From Chryseobacterium candidae (GTDB lineage: Bacteria > Bacteroidota > Bacteroidia > Flavobacteriales > Weeksellaceae), in assembly GCF_004916905.1 (NCBI RefSeq), contig NZ_SDLV01000030.1, positions 1 to 64,000 of the forward strand: a stretch of DNA of 64,000 nucleotides, in the 5' to 3' direction. The stretch's first letter is position 1; each line of letters begins with the position of its first letter. Positions 51,840 to 61,841 of this stretch are shown here, piece after piece. Under the pieces are notes generated by a model that saw only the letters and a program-made list of their open reading frames with translations, made no database searches and was not told the origin of the DNA. Made by a program: the position numbers and the translations under genes.

Positions 51840-54635
51840 ATGAATGTGAAGTTACATGTATTAAGTGCAGGAGCTTTGTTTTTTTTAGGACAAGCTGCTT
51901 TTGCACAAAAATCTAAGAATGATTCTGTTCTGAAGGAGAATAAGATCGATGAGGTAATCGTTACTGGATACCAGAAGAAAAAAGCAGATGAAATTACCCA
52001 GGCTCAGGCTGTTGTTGGGGGTGACGAAATCAGAAGAAACTCTCCTACTACATCTATTGGTAACTCTTTACAGGGTAGAGCTTCAGGGGTATTTGTACAA
52101 AGTACTACCGGGCAGCCAGGTGCTGCTGCTACCATTCAGGTAAGAGGTATTGCCGGTGTTGGTGGTTCTTCAGAGCCTACTTATGTAGTAAACGGTATGT
52201 ATATGACTGCAAGACAGTTCAGTGCAATCAACCCTGCAGACGTAGAGTCTATTTCAATTCTTAAGGATGCTGCTGCGACAGCACAGTATGGTGCGAGAGG
52301 AGCAAATGGAGTAGTAGTAGTAACTACTAAAGCCGGAAAAGCTGGGAAAACTCACTATTCATTTGAAACTAAGTTTGGTTTCAGTGAAAAGCTGAGAGAC
52401 AAAAATTACACCATGATGAATTCCAGGGAGTTGATGGATTTCCAGAATCAATTAGGGTACCTTGGATTTAAACCAAGAACTCAACAAGAAATGGATGCAC
52501 TTGCTGCCTATGATCACAACTGGCAAAAAGATCTGTTAAAGCCTTCAAGCATTCAATCTTACTTATTCAGCGCACAGGGAGGATCCAGAGAAAGTACTTT
52601 CTATTACTCTTTAGGATATGATTCTGATAACGGGATTATCAGAGATATCGACGGACTTAAGAGATATACAGGTAACTTTGGATTTACCAATAAACTGAGT
52701 GAAAAACTAAACGTAGGGATTAACCTAGGTGTTCAGTATCAGGAAACTCAGAATTTCAGAGACAGAAACAATACGCAGAACCCATTTGGAGCCATGTATA
52801 AATATGCTCCCTATGAGCCGGTTTATAACGCGGATGGAAGTTATAATCAGACAATGAGAGCTGGTTCTAACGTTGTTGAGCAGATCCGTAACTATAGATT
52901 AGATGATCAGAGACTGAGAATTCCGGTTACTTTATTCGCAGAATATAAAATTATCGATGGTCTGAAGTTTAAAACAAACTTTAACGGACTTTTTGATTGG
53001 TACATGGGAACTCAGTGGTTGAAAAAAGGTTCAAATCTGGATATCACAGTGAACAAAGTTCCTACAGGTTCATTGAACAAAAATTCATTCTATACATTTA
53101 ACTACACTTGGAATAACTCCATTAACTATAAAAAATCATATGGAGGCCACAACTTTGATTTCTTAGGATTTATCGAATATAACGATAACTACAACGAAAC
53201 AATGAATGGTGGGGCTTACGGATTGAAATCTCCTGTAATTAATGTTCCATCTATTACAACACCTTCTGACAGAAATACATTTACCGGAGTTAAGGTAAGA
53301 AATACTTTATTCAGTTTAGCAGGTTTACTAAACTATGATTATGAAGGAAGATATTTGGTAACAGGATCATTGAGAAGAGATGCTTCATCAAGATTTGGTG
53401 CCAATAACCAAAGTGGTATTTTCTGGTCTGCAAGTGCAGCTTGGAATATTGCGAAGGAAGACTTCATGAAAGGTGGGTTTATTAATGATTTAAAGCTTAG
53501 AGGATCTTACGGTACAACAGGTAACGATGGTACTTTGCCTGATTACTATAATGTCAATAATATCAGCTACGGTTTATATGGTACTAACGGTACTTCATAT
53601 CCTAGTACGCTTTCACAAGGTAATTTTATTATTGGGAACAGCAATCTTAAATGGGAGTCTAATGCGATTACCAACTTAGGGGTTGATTTCACAATGTGGA
53701 ACAGAAGAGTTCGTGGATCCGTAGAAGTATATCAGAACAAGAGAAAAGATTTCGTACAGCTTGTGCCTTTGGATAAACAGGAAGGTGGATACTACCAGTA
53801 TATCAATGCAGGAGATATGTCTCAAAAAGGTCTTGAAGTTGAATTGAGTGTAGATGTAATCAAGCAGAAAGATTTCCAATGGAATCTACATGCTAATATT
53901 TCTTTCCAGAAGTCTGTTCTTGACAAGTTAGCAGATGGTCAGTCGGAAAGAAATTTAGGAGATACTTATCTTAAAGTGGGAGAAACTCCATATGTATTCT
54001 ATAATGTTAGATTTGCCGGAGTAGATCCAAGCAATGGAAAAGCATTATATTATGATAAAGCAGGAAATATTACTGATGTTTACAGTGCTTCCAATGCAGT
54101 TCCTCTTACCGATAAATCTCCATTCCCAAAAAGTTTTGGTGGATTCGGAACTACAGTTCAATATAAAGGACTTGATTTCAGTGCTGATTTCGCATTTAAG
54201 CTAGGTGGATATACTTATAACAACATGTATGCTGCTGCTGTGGATCCAACGTTGGCTGTTGCAGGTAGAAATATGGCTCAGGCGGCTGCTCAGGTTTGGC
54301 AAAACCCTGGAGATACAGGAGTATTCCAGAAAGTTGACTCAAACGGTATGCGTGATTCTGATCAGTGGATTGAAAAATCAGATTACTTAAGATTAAGATC
54401 ACTTACATTAGGATATACATTTGATAAAGCATTCCTTGGAGAAGGATCACCAATTAATAAGCTTAGAGCATATGTACAGGGACAAAACTTATTTACAGTG
54501 ACTAAATTCCACGGAGAACCTGAGGTTTCAGTAGGATCCGGTGAATCTACAGCATTGTTTGTTCCAGGAGCATATAACCTTTATACTTACCCTGCTGTAA
54601 GAACAATCTTGGTAGGACTGCAATTAGAATTTTAA
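51840..54635 (+). CDS. SusC/RagA family TonB-linked outer-membrane protein
   Basis: The protein of about 931 residues begins MNVKLHVLSAGALFFLGQAA with signal peptide cleavage near AFAQ. There is no carboxypeptidase-regulatory-like domain between signal and plug; the DEVIVTGYQKKKADEITQAQ box follows almost at once, then GRASGVFVQSTTGQPGAAAT and the TonB plug (NPADVESISILKDAAATAQY). The C-terminal barrel ends TILVGLQLEF. With the SusD gene directly after it, it forms a surface import pair for an oligomeric nutrient. The earlier in-frame ATG at 51753 lacks a signal sequence, so 51840 is used. Glycan or peptide specificity is unknown. Confidence 0.93.
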   Translation: MNVKLHVLSAGALFFLGQAAFAQKSKNDSVLKENKIDEVIVTGYQKKKADEITQAQAVVGGDEIRRNSPTTSIGNSLQGRASGVFVQSTTGQPGAAATIQVRGIAGVGGSSEPTYVVNGMYMTARQFSAINPADVESISILKDAAATAQYGARGANGVVVVTTKAGKAGKTHYSFETKFGFSEKLRDKNYTMMNSRELMDFQNQLGYLGFKPRTQQEMDALAAYDHNWQKDLLKPSSIQSYLFSAQGGSRESTFYYSLGYDSDNGIIRDIDGLKRYTGNFGFTNKLSEKLNVGINLGVQYQETQNFRDRNNTQNPFGAMYKYAPYEPVYNADGSYNQTMRAGSNVVEQIRNYRLDDQRLRIPVTLFAEYKIIDGLKFKTNFNGLFDWYMGTQWLKKGSNLDITVNKVPTGSLNKNSFYTFNYTWNNSINYKKSYGGHNFDFLGFIEYNDNYNETMNGGAYGLKSPVINVPSITTPSDRNTFTGVKVRNTLFSLAGLLNYDYEGRYLVTGSLRRDASSRFGANNQSGIFWSASAAWNIAKEDFMKGGFINDLKLRGSYGTTGNDGTLPDYYNVNNISYGLYGTNGTSYPSTLSQGNFIIGNSNLKWESNAITNLGVDFTMWNRRVRGSVEVYQNKRKDFVQLVPLDKQEGGYYQYINAGDMSQKGLEVELSVDVIKQKDFQWNLHANISFQKSVLDKLADGQSERNLGDTYLKVGETPYVFYNVRFAGVDPSNGKALYYDKAGNITDVYSASNAVPLTDKSPFPKSFGGFGTTVQYKGLDFSADFAFKLGGYTYNNMYAAAVDPTLAVAGRNMAQAAAQVWQNPGDTGVFQKVDSNGMRDSDQWIEKSDYLRLRSLTLGYTFDKAFLGEGSPINKLRAYVQGQNLFTVTKFHGEPEVSVGSGESTALFVPGAYNLYTYPAVRTILVGLQLEF

Positions 54636-54649
54636 TATTGAATAGCTTT

Positions 54650-56110
54650 ATGAAAAAGAATATAATAAAAATAAGTTTAGCTGCGTTAACCATGTTTGTT
54701 ACGTTAACGTCTTGCGACAGAAATCTAGATCAAATTTCATCAATCAATGAAGATCAGGAGCAGGCAATGACCAGACCTGAAACCTTCAGACAGGCTATGG
54801 ATGGAGCCTATACAGCTCTTAAAGGAGCTGGGTATTATACTGGTGATACAGGGAATCAACTTATCATGGGAGATCTTACTACAGATAACCTTGTTCGTGT
54901 AACTACAGGAAGAAATACCAATTTTGCGGCATCAAACTTCGAGTTTTCATCAGATAATTCACAAACAACAGGATTGTATAGTGCTGCCTATCTTGTAATC
55001 AGCCGAGCTAACTTTGTTTTGAAATATATCAACAATGGTGTATTATCCGGAACACAGAAAACGAATTTGGAAGCTGAAGCAAGAGCATTAAGAGCAATAG
55101 CTCATTTTGATATTGTAAGAGCGTATTCTAAGATCCCGACTCAATCTGCAGATGCAAAATCCAGTGTGGGGATTTATTACGCTGAAAAATATGAGCCTCT
55201 TAACAATACAGGATCTAGAAATTTAACTGTTGAGCAGGTTTATGATAAGATTATAGCTGATTTATTATTTGGTGCTGATAATATTACACAAAATGATGCA
55301 GATAAAGGAAGACTGAGCAAAGCTGCCATCTATGGATTGTTATCAAGAGTATACCTATACAAAGGAGACTATGCTAAAACTATAGAATATGGAGAGCTTG
55401 CATTAGGAATGTCGCCAGGCATCACTGAAAAGAAAAATTTTACTTCTCTGTGGAAAGAAGAAAATAATGCTAAGAATGTGGACGGAATTTTATTCCAGGT
55501 GTTAAATGCGGCATCAGAACAAAATACAGTAGGTGTTGCATATAATCAATCAGTCCCTGCCTTAAGATCAGAGTTTGTTGTAGATTATGATCTGTATACC
55601 TCATATACAGATAATGATGTGAGAAAACCTGTTTATTTCACTACCAGTGTATATAGCAAACAAAACTATAATCATGTAACAAAATATTCAGGAAACGGAG
55701 GGCCTGCTAATATTGTTTCAATTAAATATTTAAGAGGAGCTGAAGTATTACTAAACGTTGCTGAAGCATATTACAGAACAGGTAATGGAGCACAGGCTTT
55801 AGTTCTTTTAAATAAATTAAGAGCTGAAAGATATACTGTATTTACTCCTGGTACAGAAACAGGACAGGCTCTTTTAGATGCGATCCTGAAACAAAGAAGA
55901 TTAGAGCTTGCATTTGAAAATGACAGATGGTATACATTGAAGAGATTAAACCTTCCTGTTCAGAGATCAGGTAAAGGAGATCTTTTTGACGGTACAGGTA
56001 CCCCTGCTGTTACGCAGACTCTTGCAGCTGGAAGCTTCAAATGGCAGTGGCCAATTCCTATTACTGCTATTCAGGCAAACCCGAATATTCAGCAGAATGA
56101 CAAATATTAA
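54650..56110 (+). CDS. RagB/SusD family surface lipoprotein
   Basis: The 486-residue lipoprotein (lipobox cysteine in TLTSCDRNLDQ) has the SusD helical TPR scaffold: ETFRQAMDGAYTALKGAGYY, ARALRAIAHFDIVRAYSKIP and ALVLLNKLRAER. It binds the substrate and feeds it to the SusC barrel encoded 14 bp upstream. The C-terminus has FKWQWPIPITAIQANPNIQQ, the family ending. No glycoside hydrolase gene is part of this operon, so the substrate may be a peptide or simple sugar oligomer. A perfect terminator follows. Confidence 0.93.
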   Translation: MKKNIIKISLAALTMFVTLTSCDRNLDQISSINEDQEQAMTRPETFRQAMDGAYTALKGAGYYTGDTGNQLIMGDLTTDNLVRVTTGRNTNFAASNFEFSSDNSQTTGLYSAAYLVISRANFVLKYINNGVLSGTQKTNLEAEARALRAIAHFDIVRAYSKIPTQSADAKSSVGIYYAEKYEPLNNTGSRNLTVEQVYDKIIADLLFGADNITQNDADKGRLSKAAIYGLLSRVYLYKGDYAKTIEYGELALGMSPGITEKKNFTSLWKEENNAKNVDGILFQVLNAASEQNTVGVAYNQSVPALRSEFVVDYDLYTSYTDNDVRKPVYFTTSVYSKQNYNHVTKYSGNGGPANIVSIKYLRGAEVLLNVAEAYYRTGNGAQALVLLNKLRAERYTVFTPGTETGQALLDAILKQRRLELAFENDRWYTLKRLNLPVQRSGKGDLFDGTGTPAVTQTLAAGSFKWQWPIPITAIQANPNIQQNDKY

Positions 56111-56136
56111 GATTTAATTTTAATATATTTTTTAAG

Positions 56137-56164
56137 AAGAGTCCCGGAAATGGGACTCTTTTTT
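56137..56164. terminator. Terminator between convergent SusD and AraC genes
   Basis: AAGAGTCCC and GGGACTCTT pair perfectly around GGAAAT, followed by a T run. It lies in a 63-bp convergent gap and can serve the SusD transcript; on the opposite strand the A-rich flank also gives T's. Confidence 0.9.
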
Positions 56165-56173
56165 GTTGTAAAG

Positions 56174-57097
56174 CTATCGTAGAAGCATCCTGTCCTGATA
56201 ACTTTTCGGAGTCACTCCTTCCAGCTGCTTAAATACCCTTGTAAAATAGTTCGTATCTGAAAATCCCGTCTGAAAAGCGGTTTCCTTGATGCTGGTCTGG
56301 CTGGCTAACAATTCTTTGGCTCTGGTAATTCTTTCCTGCAAAATAAAATCATTAGGGGAAGTTCCCAGCTCATCTTTGAACATTTTAAAGAAGTTAGACT
56401 TGCTTACATAAGCCAGTTTGGCGATACTGTCAATAGACAATTTCTGGTGCAGATTTCTTTTAATATAATCTACCACAAAACCTATTCTGGATTTATTCTT
56501 AACAATATTTTTTTCTACCATGCCTCTTGCCTGGGTCTGCATCAGTCTGATCAGAAGCTCTTTCAAAGCAAAATCGGCCATGATATCCTTTTGTGAGTTA
56601 TCATCCATGGCAATTCTCATGATATTGTTGGTAGCCGAAGCCAGCGCTTTATTATTAAACAGAAAATACTCATCCAGCTGAATATTCCATTGCGAAGTTT
56701 CATCCACTTTAGGAAGATGATAATTCAGATAATTGAGAGAATCCTCAATAAAATCAGGATTAAGGCTCAACGAAATACATTGTGTAGGCGTTTCATCTGC
56801 TTCCGGAAAATCAATGACCATTGTTTCTCCCGGTGCTACCAGAATACTTTCCCCCGGATAGTAATCAAAATAACTGGTCTTCTTATCCAGTTTCATATGT
56901 TTTTTACCTCTCAGCATCGCTGTAAATGCAATGTTCTCGAAATGAAGCTTTACATCAAAAGCTGCTTTATGAGTCTCATAAATGCTGAATTCACAATTGT
57001 TTAGATTGAATTTCGTCTGGTTTTCAACAAGACTCAATAGTTGGTTTTCCTTACGTAATTCAGGAGTATTTAATAAAATCTTACTATTGTTATTCAT
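56174..57097 (-). CDS. AraC family transcriptional regulator
   Basis: The 307-residue regulator has an N-terminal cupin-like sensor half (KMHLDKKTSYFDYYPGESIL, VAPGETMVIDFPEADETPT) and a C-terminal AraC double helix-turn-helix (LSIDSIAKLAYVSKSNFFKM, ETAFQTGFSDTNYFTRVFKQ). It diverges from the aldehyde dehydrogenase gene with about 180 bp between starts, so it is likely to control that gene and the alcohol dehydrogenase after it. The AraC-type regulator next to aldehyde/alcohol dehydrogenases plus DUF779 is a recurrent arrangement; its inducer is probably an aldehyde or alcohol. Confidence 0.9.
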   Translation of the reverse strand: MNNNSKILLNTPELRKENQLLSLVENQTKFNLNNCEFSIYETHKAAFDVKLHFENIAFTAMLRGKKHMKLDKKTSYFDYYPGESILVAPGETMVIDFPEADETPTQCISLSLNPDFIEDSLNYLNYHLPKVDETSQWNIQLDEYFLFNNKALASATNNIMRIAMDDNSQKDIMADFALKELLIRLMQTQARGMVEKNIVKNKSRIGFVVDYIKRNLHQKLSIDSIAKLAYVSKSNFFKMFKDELGTSPNDFILQERITRAKELLASQTSIKETAFQTGFSDTNYFTRVFKQLEGVTPKSYQDRMLLR

Positions 57098-57280
57098 TTC
57101 TAAATTTTTTTGAATCGGAGGTAACTCAAATATAGAAAATTTGAGAGTATGTTGCTGTTAATAAAATACTAAAATTGAACCCCCTGCACTATTTTCCACT
57201 TTTTTAATACGATTGTGCTATACTCTTTTGGGCTTCTCAGTGTAATTTGGCGTTATCGAAAAAATAAAAACAATACTAAT

Positions 57281-58810
57281 ATGAGCACTATTACAGAACC
57301 AAGATCAACCACACTTTTACAGCGTCCGGAATTTAAAAGCAGATATGATAACTATATTGATGGAAAATTCACTCCGCCTGTTAAGGGACAATATTTTGAC
57401 GTCGTTTCCCCGGTTGATGGAAAAAAATTTACTCAGGTAGCACACTCGTCCAAAGAAGATTTGGAGTTAGCGGTAGACGCAGCTGAAAAAGCATTTCAGA
57501 CATGGAAGAATACTTCCCCCACAGAAAGAAGCATTATCCTGAATAAGATTGCAGACAAAATAGAACAGAATTTAGAATACCTTGCTACAGTAGAAACAAT
57601 AGATAACGGAAAAGCAGTGAGAGAAACGCTGGCAGCAGATATGCCTTTAGCCATTGATCATTTCAGATACTTCGCCTCAGTGATCCGTGCTGATGAAGGA
57701 TCGCATAACGAATTAGATAAAGATACTGTTTCCTTAATCGTTCACGAACCTCTTGGAGTCATTGCACAGATCATTCCATGGAACTTCCCGATCCTGATGG
57801 CAGTATGGAAACTGGCTCCCGCGTTGGCAGCAGGAAACTGCGTCGTTTTGAAACCGGCAGAAAGCACTCCTGTTTCCATTATGGTTTTAATGGAATTGAT
57901 TGGTGACCTTTTACCGGCAGGAGTTATTAATATTGTCAACGGATTCGGGGCAGAGCTGGGAAGAGCTTTGGTAACCAATCCGAAAGTAGCAAAAGCAGCA
58001 TTTACCGGTTCTACCGCTACAGGAAGACTGGTTATGCAGTATGCCACAGAAAATATTATTCCGGTAACATTGGAACTGGGAGGAAAATCCCCGAACGTTT
58101 TCTTCAATTCTGTAATGGACGCAGATGATGAATTCTTAGACAAAGCAATTGAAGGTGCGGTTCTTTTTGCCCTGAATCAGGGAGAGATATGTACATGTCC
58201 TTCAAGGCTCCTTGTTCAGGAAGATATTGCAGATGCCTTTATCGAAAGAGTCATCGAAAGAGTAAAAGCCATCAAAGTAGGAAATCCACTGGATAAAACC
58301 GTGATGATGGGAGCGCAGGCTTCACAGATTCAGAAAGATAAAATCCTCTCTTACATTCAGTTGGGAATAGAAGAAGGAGCAGAAGTGCTTGTAGGAGGAG
58401 CTGTAAACAACCTGGGTGAAGATCTTGAAGGCGGATACTACATCCAGCCTACGATTTTCAAAGGAAACAACAAAATGAGAATCTTCCAGGAAGAGATTTT
58501 CGGCCCGGTGCTGGCATTTACCACTTTCAAAGATGAAGAAGAAGCTGTAAAAATTGCCAATGATACCATCTACGGTCTTGGAGCCGGAGTCTGGACCAGA
58601 GATGCTCACCAGTTGTACAATATTCCACGCCAGATTGAAGCAGGAAGAGTATGGGTAAACCAATATCACTCTTATCCGGCCGGAGCACCTTTCGGGGGTT
58701 ATAAACAATCAGGAATTGGAAGAGAAAACCATAAAATGATGCTCGATCACTACCGTCAAACCAAAAACATGCTGATTTCTTATAACAAGAATAAGCTAGG
58801 TTTCTTTTAA
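57281..58810 (+). CDS. NAD-dependent aldehyde dehydrogenase (AcoD/ExaC-like)
   Basis: The 509-residue enzyme oxidises aldehydes to acids with NAD(P). Motifs are [20 protein letters not shown], the general base Glu in [12 protein letters not shown], and the catalytic cysteine in [15 protein letters not shown]. The C-terminus has [16 protein letters not shown]. The open frame continues to 57215, but ATG 57281 ([10 protein letters not shown]) matches the family length. It is followed by alcohol dehydrogenase and DUF779 genes, as in many acetaldehyde/ethanol-type modules. Confidence 0.93.
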   Translation: MSTITEPRSTTLLQRPEFKSRYDNYIDGKFTPPVKGQYFDVVSPVDGKKFTQVAHSSKEDLELAVDAAEKAFQTWKNTSPTERSIILNKIADKIEQNLEYLATVETIDNGKAVRETLAADMPLAIDHFRYFASVIRADEGSHNELDKDTVSLIVHEPLGVIAQIIPWNFPILMAVWKLAPALAAGNCVVLKPAESTPVSIMVLMELIGDLLPAGVINIVNGFGAELGRALVTNPKVAKAAFTGSTATGRLVMQYATENIIPVTLELGGKSPNVFFNSVMDADDEFLDKAIEGAVLFALNQGEICTCPSRLLVQEDIADAFIERVIERVKAIKVGNPLDKTVMMGAQASQIQKDKILSYIQLGIEEGAEVLVGGAVNNLGEDLEGGYYIQPTIFKGNNKMRIFQEEIFGPVLAFTTFKDEEEAVKIANDTIYGLGAGVWTRDAHQLYNIPRQIEAGRVWVNQYHSYPAGAPFGGYKQSGIGRENHKMMLDHYRQTKNMLISYNKNKLGFF

Positions 58811-58822
58811 TATTATTTAGGA

Positions 58823-58960
58823 CGTGCCCGATTGCCTTGGCTTTACCCAGGGCAACACGGTCGGGCTATCCAGGGCTGCACTTCGTTTCGGTGCTTCATT
58901 GCATTCCGCACCGGCTCGTTCCTCGCCGCCCTTCCTATCCCTCACGCAAAGAACTTATCT
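58823..58960 (+). repeat. GC-rich palindromic intergenic element
   Basis: A stretch of about 138 bp (GACGTGCCCGATTGCC to CCCTCACGCA) is far GC-richer than its flanks. Nested stems are visible: GCCCGA with TCGGGC enclosing TTGCC with GGCAA, and GGTGC with GCACC further along. It resembles the structured intergenic repeats of Flavobacteriia with a TCGGGCTATCC core. It could be transcribed as RNA between aldehyde and alcohol dehydrogenase. A 96-codon frame crosses it but looks non-coding. Confidence 0.65.
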
Positions 58961-59019
58961 GTTCAGAAATGAAGATAAAAAACTAATCAATCAAAATAAC
59001 TCAATTCCAAAAATAAAAT

Positions 59020-60054
59020 ATGATTCCAAAAACAATGAAAGCGGCAGTAGTTCAGGGCTACGGTCAACCTTTGAAAATAGAAGAAGTACCTGTAAGAAAA
59101 CCCGGAAGATATGAAGTGCTTGTCAAGGTTATCGCCTGCGGAGTTTGCCACACAGATTTACACGCGGTAGATGGTGACTGGCCTGCAAAGCCCAAAATGC
59201 CTCTTATTCCGGGACATGAAGGAGTAGGTATTGTAGTAGCCTGCGGACCGGAAGCTTTTGTAAAAGAAGGAGATGCAGTAGGAGTTCCATGGCTGTACAG
59301 TGCATGTGGATGCTGCGATTATTGTATCACAGGATGGGAAACCCTTTGTGAAGCACAGAAAAACGGAGGATACAGTGTAGATGGAGGATTTGCAGAATAC
59401 GTTATTGCAGATTCAAGATATGTGGGGCATTTGAAATCTGATGTCAATTTTCTGGAGATTGCCCCAATTTTATGTGCCGGAGTAACTGTTTACAAAGGAT
59501 TGAAAGAAACAGAAACAAAACCCGGAGAATGGGTGGCCATTTCAGGAATCGGAGGACTGGGACATGTAGCCGTTCAGTATGCTAAAGCAATGGGAATGCA
59601 TGTAGCCGCTATTGATGTAGCCGACGATAAGCTTGAGCTGGCGAAAAAATTAGGAGCAGACCTTGTGGTCAATGCAAAAAATACAGATCCCGGAGAATAT
59701 TTACATAAAGAAGTCGGCGGAATGCATGGTGCGTTGATTACAGCAGTTTCACCAATTGCTTTCAAGCAGGGAATAGATGTGTTGAGAAGAAAAGGAACGA
59801 TTGCTCTCAATGGACTCCCTCCCGGATCTTTCGAACTTCCTATTTTTGAAACGGTTTTAAAAAGAATCACAGTAAGAGGTTCCATTGTAGGAACCAGAAA
59901 AGATTTGCAGGAAGCATTGGATTTTGCCAATGAAGGATTGGTAAAAGCTACAGTTACTGCGGCAAAGCTGGAAGACATCAATGATGTTTTTGATAAAATG
60001 AAAAAAGGACAAATTGACGGCAGAATCGTTTTGGATATTGCCGGCTCAAATTAA
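59020..60054 (+). CDS. Zinc-dependent alcohol dehydrogenase (AdhP-like)
   Basis: The 344-residue enzyme has the catalytic zinc residues Cys43 ([16 protein letters not shown]) and His66-Glu67 (GHEGVGIVV), and structural zinc cysteines in [17 protein letters not shown]. The cofactor-binding Rossmann turn is [17 protein letters not shown]. It oxidises primary alcohols or reduces aldehydes, with NAD. A small gap contains the GC-rich element before it. The preceding aldehyde dehydrogenase and following DUF779 gene make a small alcohol/aldehyde operon. A strong terminator follows. Confidence 0.94.
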   Translation: MIPKTMKAAVVQGYGQPLKIEEVPVRKPGRYEVLVKVIACGVCHTDLHAVDGDWPAKPKMPLIPGHEGVGIVVACGPEAFVKEGDAVGVPWLYSACGCCDYCITGWETLCEAQKNGGYSVDGGFAEYVIADSRYVGHLKSDVNFLEIAPILCAGVTVYKGLKETETKPGEWVAISGIGGLGHVAVQYAKAMGMHVAAIDVADDKLELAKKLGADLVVNAKNTDPGEYLHKEVGGMHGALITAVSPIAFKQGIDVLRRKGTIALNGLPPGSFELPIFETVLKRITVRGSIVGTRKDLQEALDFANEGLVKATVTAAKLEDINDVFDKMKKGQIDGRIVLDIAGSN

Positions 60055-60071
60055 TTTGATGATGTGTTGCT

Positions 60072-60106
60072 GATCCCGGTTAGAATGTATTTTACCGGGA
60101 TCTTTT
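60072..60106 (+). terminator. Terminator after alcohol dehydrogenase
   Basis: GATCCCGGT and ACCGGGATC pair perfectly around 13 bases, then TTTT. It may only partly stop transcription because a DUF779 gene follows. Confidence 0.8.
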
Positions 60107-60143
60107 ATCAATATAAGGTTTGGATTAAACCAAAATAAAAACA

Positions 60144-60527
60144 ATGGAAACAAAAATATCAAGACTTTCCGCAACGGAACAGGCACTTGAAGTAATTGAC
60201 AAGCTGGAAGAGCAATATGGCCCTTTGATGTTTTATCAGGCAGGAGGATGCTGTGAAGGAACCCAGCCGCAATGCTTTGAAAAAGGAGGCTTTTTTCCCA
60301 GAATGAACGATGCCATGATCGGTACTATTAATGGACATGAGTTCTGGATAGACCGCGACCTTTTTGAATACTGGAAATATTCACATTTTACACTCGACGT
60401 TACGGATGGTTTCGGACCTGGAGGTTTCTCGCTGGAAACTCCTTTGGGAAAGACATTTAAGGTTCACTACAGACTTTTCACTCCGGAAGAATATGAAAAC
60501 CTGGAATCGGTAAAACGCAGTGAATAG
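60144..60527 (+). CDS. DUF779 domain protein
   Basis: The 127-residue protein has the DUF779 pattern: QYGPLMFYQAGGCCEGTQPQ, CFEKGGFFPRMND and a C-terminal FSLETPLGKTFKVHYRLF. A CC pair and further Cys may bind metal or a thiol intermediate. DUF779 genes accompany aldehyde dehydrogenases in many bacteria, but the role is unknown. It follows the alcohol dehydrogenase gene and its terminator, so it may have its own promoter. Confidence 0.9.
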   Translation: METKISRLSATEQALEVIDKLEEQYGPLMFYQAGGCCEGTQPQCFEKGGFFPRMNDAMIGTINGHEFWIDRDLFEYWKYSHFTLDVTDGFGPGGFSLETPLGKTFKVHYRLFTPEEYENLESVKRSE

Positions 60528-60548
60528 TGGGGTGTAACAAAAAACAAT

Positions 60549-61748
60549 TCAGACTTTTACAAACCGGTTGACAAACATAGCAGCAACGATATCTCCTACA
60601 GCATTCAGAACAGTAGCTAACGGATCTACTAAAGTTCCGATGATAATCACCGCAGGAATCGCTTCCTGAGGGAGTTTATAAACAGAGATCATCAGCATCT
60701 CACCAATATATCCACCGTTAGGAATTCCACCCGCTACAATACTCACAAAAACAGTAATTCCTAATGCCAAAAGAAGGTTGGCAGGATCAAAGAAATCTCT
60801 TCCAATAATTAAAAATGCCACATAGATCTTAATAATAGAGGACATAGAAGATCCGTTTTTATGCAGCGTAGTCCCGATAGGAATCACCAGATTGGCAATA
60901 GAATTCGGTATCCCGATTTTGGAAGCAGCTTGTAAATTAGCAGGCATTGTTGCAAAACTGCTGCATGTACTTATGGCTGTTAAAGTTGGGTAAATGGCAT
61001 TCGTCCAGAAACTTTTGACTCCTTTTTGCCCATTCGCCATAAAAGCATAGATAGAAAAGAAGACAAGAAAATAAATAACTCCTGCAACATAATAAAGACC
61101 CAGTGGTTTTGCATAAAATCCAAAAAGCTGAGGTCCTAAAGTGGAGACCTGATAAGCAAAGTAAGCGCCTAAACCTATAGGAGCAAGTTTCATCACCAAT
61201 AGAAGAAGTTCTTTCATCACTTCATATCCCGAAGCAATAAAAACCCTGAAAGGCTGCCCTTTTTCCCCCGTTTTTCTGGCTGCAAATCCTGTAAGAAAAG
61301 CAAATACCAGAAGAGCCAGCATATTTCTTCTTGAGAAAAGCTCCGTGAATTCTCCCACGGTAAAGAAACTTACAATTCTGTTACCCCATGTATCCTCATT
61401 GGCTGCTTCTGTAATCATCTCAGAACTTCCTGAAACCCCGGAAACCGGGAAAAGATATACTGCACAGATGGTAAAAATAGCAGCAATAAGAATAAAGAAT
61501 AAAAAAGTAAAGGCCATTACAAGAATGATTCTTCCGAATTTAGACTGTTGCTCCAAAGAAGCAATAGAATTGGAAACAGCAAAAAATACCAATGGTACTA
61601 CACTCACAAAAAGAAGATTAAGGAAAATATCTCCCAAAGGTTTAATGTATTCCACAATACCGGGAGCAACAATTCCAATGATGCTTCCAATAGTGATTCC
61701 CAAAAGTAAAAATATGATTCCGGAGTAGTTTTTCAATACATCTTTCAT
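60549..61748 (-). CDS. Dicarboxylate/amino-acid:cation symporter (DAACS family)
   Basis: A 399-residue membrane carrier with many hydrophobic helices. The family signature is SSFATMPANLQAASKIGIPN with the following VIPIGTTLHKNGSSM and the C-terminal GGIPNGGYIGEMLMISVY. It should import glutamate, aspartate or C4-dicarboxylates with protons or sodium across the inner membrane. The exact substrate cannot be told. It diverges from cbpA with about 93 bp between starts. The stop is 21 bp from the end of the convergent DUF779 gene. Confidence 0.92.
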   Translation of the reverse strand: MKDVLKNYSGIIFLLLGITIGSIIGIVAPGIVEYIKPLGDIFLNLLFVSVVPLVFFAVSNSIASLEQQSKFGRIILVMAFTFLFFILIAAIFTICAVYLFPVSGVSGSSEMITEAANEDTWGNRIVSFFTVGEFTELFSRRNMLALLVFAFLTGFAARKTGEKGQPFRVFIASGYEVMKELLLLVMKLAPIGLGAYFAYQVSTLGPQLFGFYAKPLGLYYVAGVIYFLVFFSIYAFMANGQKGVKSFWTNAIYPTLTAISTCSSFATMPANLQAASKIGIPNSIANLVIPIGTTLHKNGSSMSSIIKIYVAFLIIGRDFFDPANLLLALGITVFVSIVAGGIPNGGYIGEMLMISVYKLPQEAIPAVIIIGTLVDPLATVLNAVGDIVAAMFVNRFVKV

Positions 61749-61817
61749 GTATGGCTTTTTATCAAAGATAGGTTTATTTTTAACATTCTGTTATACAATT
61801 TTCAGACCTAAAATTCA

Positions 61818-61825
61818 TAAATTTG
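61818..61825 (+). promoter_or_regulatory. Promoter -7 box of cbpA
   Basis: TAAATTTG fits TAnnTTTG 17 bp before the start of cbpA. No heat-shock operator was recognised. Confidence 0.5.
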
Positions 61826-61841
61826 AGTAAACTACATTTCT

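Noticed and set aside
58824..59114. 96-codon plus-strand frame across the GC-rich element
   Set aside because: It runs through palindromic repeat sequence and into the start of adh in another frame; no homology-like features.
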